Assembly (NCBI GenBank): GCA_930367205.1
Contig: OV884009.1
Span: forward strand, 80,249,189 to 80,313,188
Source of the DNA: Acanthosoma haemorrhoidale
Lineage: Eukaryota; Arthropoda; Insecta; Hemiptera; Acanthosomatidae
DNA length: 64,000 nucleotides
Reading direction: 5' to 3'
The notes below the pieces were generated by a model. The model did no database searches. It was not told the DNA's origin and was given only the letters and a program-made list of their open reading frames with translations. Made by a program: the position numbers and the translations under genes. This document shows positions 53,041 to 62,610 of the stretch, in pieces (within the stretch, counting starts at the first letter, position 1; each line of letters begins with the position of its first letter).

Positions 53041-56028
53041 CAAAACCTCAACAAAACAATACAATGTACAAAAGAAAAATAACAAAATATTTGGATTACA
53101 TATTTCTCCTCTTACTGCATTTACATGCATTTGGCGGAGTGCCTAAATATAATAAATTTTTATTGTCGTTAATAGTTCATTGTTCTTATACAACACTAGG
53201 TGATGAGGCTCACCTTCTATTTGTCACCGACACCAACACTAAACACTAGGAACAAAAACAAAACAAACTAAACAAAACAAAACAAACTAAATCTCTACCT
53301 AGAACCTAGGACTAGAGTGTTCCAGCCGCGACAGCGTCCTGCCATCGTTGGGGGAACGGAGCGGGGGTTATAGTGTTAAACACCGGGTTTGTTAGATATT
53401 GTAATGAGTCGAAAAATTTGATATGTCTACGCTGGATGAATTCATGCACCGTAGGCAGCTCAAATATCTCATGTAGCTCACTGTTTCTTCGCTGCTCGAA
53501 TGAAGTACCTCTGACCACTTTCATCAGTATACCGTTTTGGAATTGTTGGAGTTTCTTAGCTGTCGTATACGTCAGATAACGAAATAGCGGTGCACCATAC
53601 AGCAGAGTAGGCCTTAGTATGCTCTTGTATATCAATAGTTTGAGACGCAGTGATAGGTTGGGGGAAGTTAATAAGTGCGTAAGCCGGTAAGACTTCATGC
53701 GTGTATGCTTCAACTTCTTCGTAAAATGGTTACTAAAATGGAGGTGTCTGTCCATTTTAATTCCCAGATATACTAGGTTGTTGGCTGGTGAATTTTTCTC
53801 TGTTCCTACTATGTAACTAGTAGGGAGCGGGCTTTTTCCCTTTTGAAAAGAGAAAATTACACAGTCAGTCTTACCCGCGTTTACAGAGATATTGAGTCTC
53901 CCCAATCTCTCACTGATCTGGTTACAGGCTGCTTCAGCCTGCCTTAGAGCTACCTTGGCACTCATGCTGCTGCTGTACACCGCTATGTCATCTGCGAAAG
54001 CAGTAACTGTGGTATTTTTGTACCGGGCTCCGACAATCTCAGACGTGTATACGTTGAATAGTACAGGGGATAAGACGGCTCCTTGGGGTACTCCACAGGT
54101 CAGTGGCACAGCTTCGGAGAAGCTATCACCCACTCTCACCCGCAGCGATCTGTTTTTCAGGAAGCTAGCCAGAATTGAATACAGTTGTTCCGGGCATTCC
54201 CGGTCGCAGAGCATTTGACACAGTGTCCCGTGAGACACCGAGTCGAATGCTTGGGTGCAATCAATGGAAATCATAGCCGTGGCTATGTTTCTATTCATGT
54301 AATGGCTAACTTCTGACTGCACCTTCAGAAGGGGGTGCTCTGCGCTCATACTGGATTGGAATCCAGTCTGCTCTGGCGGAATGATGTAATTTTCCGAGCA
54401 GTAATCTTTGAGATAATTCAAAAGGATTTTCTCAAAGATTTTCCCCATTTGTGGTAGCAGACTGATCGGGCGGTAGTGGGCTGGTTGATCTCCACTCTTG
54501 GCTGGCTTCAGTAATGGAAACAAGATGGCTTGTTTCCATGTGTCAGGGAAGTACCGCAATCTTATACAAGAGTTGTATAAGTTTGCTAGTTGTACTATCC
54601 CTCTCCTCGGCATTTGTTTGAGCAGCACTGTTTGTATCCCGTCGTGCCCAGGTGCTCGGTTTCCCTGACACCGGCGAAGAATCGCCTTGAGCTGCTTCGG
54701 TGATACAAACATGTTGTTCTGTTCAGCATCTACCGGAGGAGGGATGTGGTAGTATCCCGTCCTAGCCGTAATATCCCTAGCGTAATGGTCGGCCAGTTTT
54801 GTTGCCTGTTGCTCAGCAGTCAGAACATTGTCGCCTTCGTGAAGACGGACAGTGGCTGTCTTGCCTTTTGTAGTCTTCAACAACTTCCAAAACTTTCTGT
54901 GATCTCCGTGAGTGCTACGAAGTTTCTCATGCCACTGGGCTGTTTTCCAGAGTTTCATCAAGCCCCGGATTTGCGTTGTGAGAGAATTCACAACGACCTT
55001 GGCTTGCTGATCTCTCGTCCTGTACCATCTATTCTTCCAAGTATGGCGCAAGGCAATAATTTTAAGAATGTGGTCTGGAGGTGGTCGCAGAGACGGTGGC
55101 ATGGGAGTGTACTTCGGGATCGCGGTGTTTGCTGCGTCTATAATCACATCAGTTATGAAAGATAGTTGAAGATCTACTTCTTTTTTCGTGCGGAGAACTG
55201 GCACTGTATGCAGGTTATGGTAAATCTGCGACCGGTACAAATCCCAGTCGGCACGACGGTAGTCGTATCTCGTGGGGCGAGGGGTCGCCACTTTACCATC
55301 CACTGCATACAGTACTGGCCTGTGGTCAGAGGTAATGAAGTCAAGGGCGGTGCAACTTGTGATACGGTGGGGTTGTTTTGTCAGTAGTAAGTCAATCGTC
55401 GAGGTAGCCTGCGGGTTTCCTCTATGTCGAAAAGTAAAAGTCTGGGGGTGAACTACCGTAAACGGCGTTCTCAACAGGAGTCTCCCAGCCATGTTTGTTG
55501 CGATGTTATACCACATCGTGTGTCTCGCATTGAGATCTCCCACCACCCAGTGGTTAGATCTCTGCGAACATGCGTGTAGCAGGGCTGAGTACTCCTGGAG
55601 AGATGCGTACGGTCTCCTGTATAGAGCGGTAAGGTAAATGGGTCTCCCCAAATTTACCTTAACTGTTAAGTGGTGAAGCTTGGGATCAGTTGTAGTCAGT
55701 GGTGAAGCCACTATCTTCCAATTGATACCAAGGCGTATAGCAATTAGAACGCCTCCATATCCGTTAACCCTTTCAATGGCAGTTGAATAACCTTTAATGT
55801 GGAACGATTGTGCAGATACCCTAGTGTCTGTCAAAACTACAATATCTGGTCGGTAGAGCGCTAGCAGCACTTCTACTTCATCTATTTTGGTCAGGAGACC
55901 ATCAACGTTAAAATTTAAAACTTGGTAATCTACCATTGTTGATGTTTACCAGATATCATAGCCATGAGCATTTGACTACAGAAGTCGACTAGGGCAGTTA
56001 CCCATTTCGGTGCACATTCAAGGTCTTG
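53012..56028 (-). mobile_element. LINE copy C, 5'-truncated within ORF1
   Basis: A poly(T) of 25 at 53,012-53,036 is followed by a 3' UTR of the same subfamily as copy A, an intact ORF2 and only the last 90 bp or so of ORF1. It breaks off at AAGACCTTG, matching ORF1 of copy B at about 51,588. It is flanked by TATGCTAA on the left and TGCTAA on the right (56,027-56,032); the last TG is shared between element and target. The flanks imply it was the first of the three insertions. Confidence 0.93.
53312..55936 (-). CDS. LINE copy C ORF2: endonuclease and reverse transcriptase, intact
   Basis: 874 codons, uninterrupted. The endonuclease nicks target DNA and the RT copies the element RNA from the nick. 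The AP-type endonuclease lies at residues 1-215, with GDLNARH at 133-139 and SDHRP at 203-207. RT core motifs are YRPISLLP at 488-495, IDCTQAFDSV (catalytic Asp 559), CGVPQGAVLSPVLFNVY at 614-630 and FADD at 647-650. A C-terminal region of about 200 residues follows without a visible Cys/His finger. The start ATG matches that of copy B in its ATGGTAG context. Because copy C has lost the promoter and most of ORF1, it would need outside transcription and ORF1 in trans. Confidence 0.95.
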   Translation of the reverse strand: MVDYQVLNFNVDGLLTKIDEVEVLLALYRPDIVVLTDTRVSAQSFHIKGYSTAIERVNGYGGVLIAIRLGINWKIVASPLTTTDPKLHHLTVKVNLGRPIYLTALYRRPYASLQEYSALLHACSQRSNHWVVGDLNARHTMWYNIATNMAGRLLLRTPFTVVHPQTFTFRHRGNPQATSTIDLLLTKQPHRITSCTALDFITSDHRPVLYAVDGKVATPRPTRYDYRRADWDLYRSQIYHNLHTVPVLRTKKEVDLQLSFITDVIIDAANTAIPKYTPMPPSLRPPPDHILKIIALRHTWKNRWYRTRDQQAKVVVNSLTTQIRGLMKLWKTAQWHEKLRSTHGDHRKFWKLLKTTKGKTATVRLHEGDNVLTAEQQATKLADHYARDITARTGYYHIPPPVDAEQNNMFVSPKQLKAILRRCQGNRAPGHDGIQTVLLKQMPRRGIVQLANLYNSCIRLRYFPDTWKQAILFPLLKPAKSGDQPAHYRPISLLPQMGKIFEKILLNYLKDYCSENYIIPPEQTGFQSSMSAEHPLLKVQSEVSHYMNRNIATAMISIDCTQAFDSVSHGTLCQMLCDRECPEQLYSILASFLKNRSLRVRVGDSFSEAVPLTCGVPQGAVLSPVLFNVYTSEIVGARYKNTTVTAFADDIAVYSSSMSAKVALRQAEAACNQISERLGRLNISVNAGKTDCVIFSFQKGKSPLPTSYIVGTEKNSPANNLVYLGIKMDRHLHFSNHFTKKLKHTRMKSYRLTHLLTSPNLSLRLKLLIYKSILRPTLLYGAPLFRYLTYTTAKKLQQFQNGILMKVVRGTSFEQRRNSELHEIFELPTVHEFIQRRHIKFFDSLQYLTNPVFNTITPAPFPQRWQDAVAAGTL

Positions 56029-56032
56029 CTAA

Positions 56033-56140
56033 TTTTCTGGAAGTCCCAAGCTTATATAGGAGGCCAGCCAGTAGGGTGGGGGTATGTCCCCACCAACGGC
56101 TGTCTCCCCCACTACTTCCACCCCCACTCTCACTTACGTC
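56033..56140 (-). promoter_or_regulatory. TATA box and GC-rich upstream block (minus strand)
   Basis: TATATAA on the minus strand (56,058-56,052), flanked by GGCCTCC upstream and AGCTTGGGAC downstream, is a textbook core-promoter pattern. The expected transcription start about 30 bp downstream falls at about 56,027, where LINE copy C was inserted. Upstream, to about 56,140, the sequence is rich in G on the minus strand (GTGGGGGTGG-type). What the promoter served is unknown; the downstream continuation is the GC-rich block ending at 48,466. Confidence 0.4.
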
Positions 56141-57475
56141 ATAACATTTATTAAACATATGAAAAATAGGTAGATATTTTCTGATATTGTTTGATGATAT
56201 AAATACGAGAAGAGAGGTCTGATACGAGAAGAGAGTGGCTTATAATTATTTGTGATTATGAGGTGGCCACAACATCCTGGAGTACATTTTTTTTTTTAAT
56301 TCTAATTCTTGCGAAAAATACCAAACTTCATTTAAATATGGGCAGTAGTTTTAAAGAAAAAAGCAAATTAATATAGACATCTTTCTCCGCTGATATCTTG
56401 AAACCTTTTCTTCTAGAGAAATGTAATTTATAGTGAATGTGGAACAATATATTCCTAAGAGAAGTAGGTAATTTCATTTTAGTAGTTTTGAAGTTATAGG
56501 TGATTTAATGTTGACTGCTTCCTTTCTCCTCTCACAAATAAAATTGCTACTAAGTGTAATCCTCGAAACAATTAAAGTGTTACGATACGGCGGCTGAGTA
56601 CACGGTTTTAATGACAGTTGTAAAACCTTCCATTAAAATAAATTAATATCTATTCCTCTCCCAGCTTTTCTTCTACAAGCCTCGTTAAATTCCCTTCTGG
56701 GCTTGGATTTTTTATAATGTTTCCTGCCCTAATAGAATGTTAACGTTTAACGATTCATTTGTTTCATATATTATTTGATTCACTTATTTTGTTTTCTGGT
56801 ATTTAAGGACATAAATAGCGCTTTTCAATATGAAAATGTTAAGAATACATTATTTGGTTGTTCTTTATATTATAGTTGATATAAGTAAATGTTAAATACG
56901 TACTCTATATACGGATAAACTTATTAGATTATTATTATGAAAGAAACAGAATGCTTTGTTTGCATAGGGGTTTTGCCCTAGAAGGCAATTATATAATAAA
57001 TAATTAAAATTGATAATAATTATACATTTATAAATAAAAACAGAATAAAGTTCGTATAACAAAGAAACGTTATTTTCAGATACTTTTGAGGTTCTATTTA
57101 GTTTTATATTTTATCTGTTATACCATCTTTATGATTTAGATTTTATTTATTTAAACAACATATAATATTTACAACGGCAGAATAAAATTCCACTAGTAAA
57201 TGATATGACTAGAAGAGGAGGCGTTTTCCCAACAATTTAAAATTCGATTGCGAAAAAAAAGATTCGGCTAAAATATTGGACATGGAAAAATCACTGAAAT
57301 TGGCTCCATCGAAATTAAATTGCGTCTCAATCTTTTATATACCTTCAATCAAGATAAAAATTCATAATCATATTTATTTTCTTCATTATTTTAGGTAATA
57401 TTGCTATTTACTGAGCAAAACGTAATTTTTTAACTACGAGCCACTAAATATTTTACTTAATATATTAGTCAACTG
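56141..57475. other. AT-rich stretch, nothing assigned
   Basis: No gene or repeat is recognised. Confidence 0.35.
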
Positions 57476-57548
57476 TATGAATGAGATCGTTTATCACAAT
57501 TACTTATTGCCCAATGAGGCAGATTGTAATTTTATCATGATAAAGTTG
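57476..57548 (+). repeat. 3' tip of the second Jockey-type LINE
   Basis: TGAATGAGATCGTTTATC, ACTTATTGCCCAATGAGGC and AGATTGTAATTTTATCATGA match the last 70 bp of the element at 62,535-62,605. They are followed by a (GTT/ATT) run that may be its simple-repeat tail. Nothing further upstream matches, so this is a minimal insertion. Confidence 0.75.
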
Positions 57549-58214
57549 TTGTTATTATTATTATTAATATATTAGTATAGCACAACGGGTGGAATCATTG
57601 ATGGGTGATTTCTACTTTAAAATATAATGTATGGGGATTTTGCAAATCCTCTACAAATCATAAAACAATTTTGATGTTGATCACAACAGTGATTTAGAAA
57701 TTGTCCGGATATGAAAAGAATGTAAGATTACATTCTCACGTCAAGAAATAAATTGATAAAGCTGACACTCTAATATCCTTCGTTGTATAATATCCACGAA
57801 AATGGAAAAATAAACTCATAAATAAGTTTAAATATATTTATAAAAATAAAGTTATAACAGCCAAAAATAGAAGCCACGTATTTAATAAATATCTAAGAAA
57901 GTTTGAATAGTTTTTCATGTAGATGTTTTAGCTATTCGTATGTTTTTGCGCATGCGCTACTATTTACAACAGCTCTCTACTTCGCTCGTACTTCAAGTAC
58001 TGTTTACTACCGCTTATAGGCCACAGTCAGACACAGAATTGTTCTAGCAGGCAACTTATGTGAGCTGGTCACAAGGGAGCCCACAGGAGGTGAGTGAATC
58101 GCTTGTTACATTTGTGTTTAGTGCAACAAGTGATATCGGACTGAGAAGTCGGCCATTTTGGACGCCTTACCTTTAGCCATACACGGATCGGAGATAACAT
58201 CAAGTGATCGGCTC
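57549..58214. other. AT-rich stretch passing into possible LINE 5' UTR
   Basis: No gene. GC content rises after about 57,950 (GCGCATGCGC at 57,949), and the 5' UTR of the LINE that follows may begin somewhere in 57,950-58,200. The boundary cannot be fixed from this single long copy. Confidence 0.3.
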
Positions 58215-58300
58215 TCTGAGCCAAACGGTCTGGTGGCTCGGAGCCAAGACCCGGTGTCTCGCCACTTGAAGTTGTGAGATCGAATCCCACCGGCGCTACG
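58215..58300 (+). other. tRNA-like segment before LINE ORF1
   Basis: GGTGGCTCGGAGCC resembles an A box. About 45 nt later GAGATCGAATCCCACC resembles a T-arm and B box (GATCGAATCCC against GGTTCGANTCC). CGGCGCTAC follows. No acceptor stem pairs, so it is not a working tRNA gene. It may be a SINE fragment or part of the LINE 5' UTR. Two neighbouring GGCTC...GAGCC pairs can form small hairpins. Confidence 0.3.
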
Positions 58301-58333
58301 TATTTAATTACAAACAAAAACCGTTGTTTGTAA

Positions 58334-59654
58334 ATGAGATTTTATCAACAACTGATGTCACAAAATCAAAAAAAAAGATCTAGGTCACTAGGTCCGACCC
58401 CGACTACATCGCCTGTAAAGCGAAAACCGAGACGTTCAAACTGGAACGTACAAATAACCTCCTCTGCCGCTAGTTCCATGGAAGAGATACCTCCACAGGC
58501 CAGCATATCTAAAGAAGACACCGTCGAAGTTTCCCCTTTCTTCACGCCTAACACCTTTGAGGCGTTGAAAAATATTCAAACTGATGAAATGGACGTCAAC
58601 AAAACGCCCACACAGCCCAAGCCACCTGCTATATTCGTACGTAATATTAATAACTTTAAATTAATGTGTACCCAATTGAATAAAATTGTAGGTACAGGCA
58701 AATACACGTGCCTCAATCGGTCCCGGGACACAAAAGTTTCTCCGGATACTCCCGAAACATACCAAGCAATAGTTAAATACTTAGGAGAAACTAAGGCAGA
58801 CTTCCACACCTACCAATTAAAGCAGGAACGATCACTCCGAGTGGTGATCAGAAGTTTGCACCCAACCACACCAGCTGACGAAATAGAAGAAGAACTCTCA
58901 GCTCTCGGATACAAAGTTCGCCAAATAACAAACGTGTTGCGTGAGGATAGGCAACAGGATGAAACAATAAAAACAGCATTACCACTGTTCTTTGTCAATC
59001 TCGAGAGGACACCTGGAATCGAGAAGATAAACGACCTAACAAACCTGTACTATACAAGGGTACAGGTTGAAAAACCGTATCCCAAACGCGATATCGTCCA
59101 GTGCCATAACTGTCAGGCATATGGGCACACAAAATCTTACTGCCACCACCCTCCCAGGTGTGTTAAGTGCAGTGGGCAGCACAAAAAGCGAATTGTGCAA
59201 AAAGCCCCTGAAATCGCCTGCGGTATGCGTGCTTTGCCAGCAAGGACATACGGCCAACTACAAGGGCTGCGAGGCCTACAGAACGCTGAAGTCCAGGACA
59301 GAACAACGTCGTCAGCCAGAAGAGGAAAAGCCTGTAACAAGAAGCGGCCCAGCCAGAAATCTAAGGCCTTCTGTCTCTTTCGCCGATGCCGTTCGCAACA
59401 GAGAGCAGTCACAGGCACCGCCCACTCCCTGTCCGCAAGATCACCTTTCCCAGCATTCCATTCATCCCGTTAACCCTCAAGCTCAATCCCATCCTCAACC
59501 ACACATCTCGCATATTCCTCCACCTTCAAGTTCTTCGGATCTCACCAGCCTATTAACCTCATTCCTTACAGAGTTCAGAACCCTAATTACCCCTCTCATT
59601 TCACTTCTCACAAATCTTGTCTCCTACCTTATCCCCGTTAAACAAAATCCATAA
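58334..59654 (+). pseudogene. ORF1 (Gag-like) of the second Jockey-clade LINE, frameshifted
   Basis: The first part (ATG 58,334) carries a basic Ser-rich N-terminus, then an RNA-binding-like region (FVRNINNFKLMCTQLNKIV, RVVIRSLHPTTPADEIEEEL) and a complete CCHC knuckle, CHNCQAYGHTKSYC, near residue 260. It enters a second knuckle, CVKCSGQH, then loses frame near 59,180. The neighbouring frame continues with CVLCQQGHTANYKGC and a Pro/Ser/Gln-rich tail (SFADAVRN, then many PP and HP) to a stop at 59,652-59,654. One base change in length would account for the break. The order of knuckles matches the ORF1 of the other LINE family, but the sequences are quite different. Confidence 0.85.
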
Positions 59655-62313
59655 GTGGATCCTTCCAACTCCTTATCCATTCTCCTTTGGAATGCCAATG
59701 GTGTTCGCACCCACACTAACGACAGCATTACTCCACGACAAAAACATCGACGTAGCTCTCATTACTGAAACAAGACTTACGAGTAAACGACCATTTACCG
59801 TTCGACAGTACCAGACTTATCGAACTGATCACCCAGATGGAACAGCTCAAGCAGGTACCGCTGTCATTGTCCATAACTCCATATCCCACCGCATAGTTCC
59901 TCTGGTAGCACATGATTCCTTCAATCCACTGCAGTGTCAATCACCACCTTCACTTTTCCCAGTGTACTGCTTTTCCCAGTGCATCAGTGTACTGCCCTGC
60001 TAATAAATCCATTTCCGACTCCCAATTCATCTCCTTTCTAGACTCCATCGGACATCGTTTCCTTGTGGGTGGGGACTTTAATGCGAAGCACCAAAACTGG
60101 GGGTCAAGATCCACAAATACACGAGGACGTGCTTTGCTGTCTGCACTCACACGGAAACATTGCTCCACTATCACTCCTGACACAGCCACCTATTGGCCAT
60201 CTGATCCCAACCCAAATTCTGATCTCCTTGACTTCTTTTTTTACAATAGTTTAGGAACACTAAACTATTCACTCACGCGCCTCGATGACCTCTCCTCTGA
60301 TCATAGTCCTTTATTATTAACCATTTCCCTAAGACCAATTCACAAACTGCCTCCACCTTCATTTATTAGGGGCCCAGTTGACTGGGACCACTTCCGCCAG
60401 CTTCTTACAGAGTCCGTAAACCTCAAATTATCCCGGAAAACATCCCAAGACCTAGACGATGCAGTGCATTCTTTCACTACTCTGGTCGAGAGGTTGGCTT
60501 GGGAGGCATCGTCACCCAAAAATCCACAATCATGATCGTTTACCTCAGCATCTCAAAGATCTAATCCAATCCAAACGCCGCTCCAGAACAGTGTGGCAAA
60601 GATCCCGGCATCCTGCCGATCGCCGCTCGTACAATCAGTACTGCCGATTGGTAAAGCGGCGATTGGCATCCTTCCGTTCCGATTCTTTCAATTCCTACCT
60701 CTCCTCGCTGTCTACCAGGGATAACTCCTTGTGGAATGGAAAAAATCCTAAAGTATCAACATGTTTCACATCCACTCCGTCGTGATGATGGGTCCTGGGC
60801 GGCTTCGGGTGGGGATAGGTCGGAGGAATTTGCTCTGCATCTTACCCATACTTTCACACCTCACCTTTCTCATCAAAGCCATACTCACAGCACAACTGTG
60901 GAAGATTTCCTCACTTCACCTATTCCTCTATTTCTTCCACCAAAAGCCGTTAATCCCTCTGAGGTCAAATACCTTCTGAAAAACTTACCTTACCGAAAAT
61001 CCCCTGGATATGATCTCCTTACTCCTCAAATTCTCAAACAACTTCCTCCTAAAGCCATAATCTTCCTAACCTATATATATAATTGCATTATCCGAACGAC
61101 GCACTTTCCACTCCTCTGGAAACATTCCATTATAGTCCTATTCGCCAAACCTGGTAAACCACCCAATGACGCCTCATCTTACCGTCCAATTAGCCTACTC
61201 CCTATCCTCTCAAAAATATTTGAGAAACTCCTACTAAAACGTCTACTTCCAATTGTTGAATCCAAAAACCTTTTTCCCACACACCAGTTTGGTTTCCGCC
61301 AACGACATACCACTGCTCAACAAGGCCTTCGCGTTGGTGATCACATTTCCTCAGTCCTTGAAACCAAACAGTATTGCACTGCTGCCTTTCTTGATATAGC
61401 TCAAGCTTTTGACAGCGTTTGGAAAACAGGTTTGCTCTACAAACTCAAAAGATATTTACCACAGACCCTTTTCCTAATCCTACAGTCCTACCTTTCAAGT
61501 CCGCTGTGGTTTAGAATACTCTAACTACTATCTCATAAATGCAGGAGTTCCACAGGGCAGTGTCCTGGGCCCCATCCTCTATAACCTATTCACAGCTGAT
61601 GTCCCCTCTACTCCCAATACCTTCTTATTTGCAGATGACACTGCAGTCTTGTCATCCCACCCAGACCCCGACATAGCATCCTATAACCTTCACAAACACA
61701 TTGACGAGATCGAGTATTGGTGCAATCAATGGCGGATCAAAGTTAATGAAGCAAAATGCTCCCACATTACCTTCACGCTTTGTCGCAAGACTTGTCCACT
61801 AGTTTATTTTAATTCTATTCCTCTCCCTGTATCCGAGACAGTACGGTACTTAGGCTTCCATCTTGACAAACGACTGACCTGGAACCCACATACGAGACTA
61901 AAAAGACAAGAACTAAACAGACGCTTTGGGCAACTGTACAGACTACTTCAAAGGACCCCCATCTCTCAATAGAAAATAAACTACTAATCTACAAAGTTAT
62001 ACTTAAACCAATCTGGACATACGGAATAGAGCTATGGGGGACAGCAAAAAAGTCGAACATCAAGCGTATCCAATCCTTTCAATCAAAAGTCCTGAGAACA
62101 ATAGTAAATGCCCCTTATTATGTCAGCAACAAAACCCTTCATAACGATCTTAATATACCCTACATTCTAGAACTCATCCCTTCCAAGTTTATGAAATTCC
62201 ACAGTAGCCTTTCCAACCACCCTAATCCTGTAGCACAGTCATTGCACTGCGCCACTCATCCCTATAAACCTCCTCGGAGACTGAAACGGCAGTGGCCTCG
62301 TGACCTGCTATAA
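59617..62313 (+). pseudogene. ORF2 of the second Jockey-clade LINE, several frameshifts
   Basis: Endonuclease pieces: HDKNIDVALITETRL at about 59,740, VGGDFNAKHQNWGS at 60,066 and LSSDHSPLLLTI at 60,295. RT pieces: NDASSYRPISLLPILSKIFEKLL at about 61,165-61,230 (given here as a motif zone), LDIAQAFDSVW near 61,390, GVPQGSVLGPILYNLFTADV at 61,545-61,605 and FADDTAVLSS at 61,630. The C-terminal part has LNRRFGQLYRLLQRT at 61,911 and ends RQWPRDLL with the stop at 62,311-62,313. Frames shift at least four times. One break comes from a local duplication of TTTTCCCAGTG at about 59,957-59,980; another is a deletion near 61,496 of bases still present in the 24.5 kb copy. All catalytic motifs are recognisable, but no full product is possible. 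Confidence 0.88.
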
Positions 62314-62610
62314 GCGCGTGACAGTGGGAGTCCTGGCAATGGCCAGTTTCTCCAATCATATCCTGAGCGTCTGTGGCTCTCGCGCTCTTGGTCAGCCTCC
62401 ACTGGCTAGTATACGGTGACGCGGCTGACGGAGGAGCGTGGGGGACTTCCCAAGACTCCGCTTTCTCTTTCACATGCGAGGGAGGTGACAACCATGAGGA
62501 TTTGGGAGGTCTCTGGGCTGTCTGTAAATATGGTAAGAATGAGAGCATTTATCTTATTACTTATTGCCTTATAAAAGGCAGATTGTAATTATAACACAAT
62601 AAAGGAGCTA

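Larger units (their letters stand above)
58334..62610 (+). mobile_element. Longest copy of the second Jockey-clade LINE
   Basis: Contains ORF1, ORF2 and a 3' UTR of about 290 bp (62,314-62,605). The UTR ends in a hairpin-like ACTTATTGCCTTATAAAAGGC followed by AGATTGTAATTATAAC and AATAAAG, with no long poly(A). Partial copies elsewhere are 6,837-7,368 (-), 12,218-12,716 (+), 22,855-23,402 (+), 23,403-24,545 (-) and 57,476-57,548 (+). The family is therefore locally abundant and old, unlike the LINEs at 48-56 kb. The exact 5' end is unknown. Confidence 0.85.

Noticed and set aside
58215..58300. Functional tRNA-Ser-like gene
   Set aside because: The T-arm is plausible, but the acceptor stem does not pair and the D-arm is poor.
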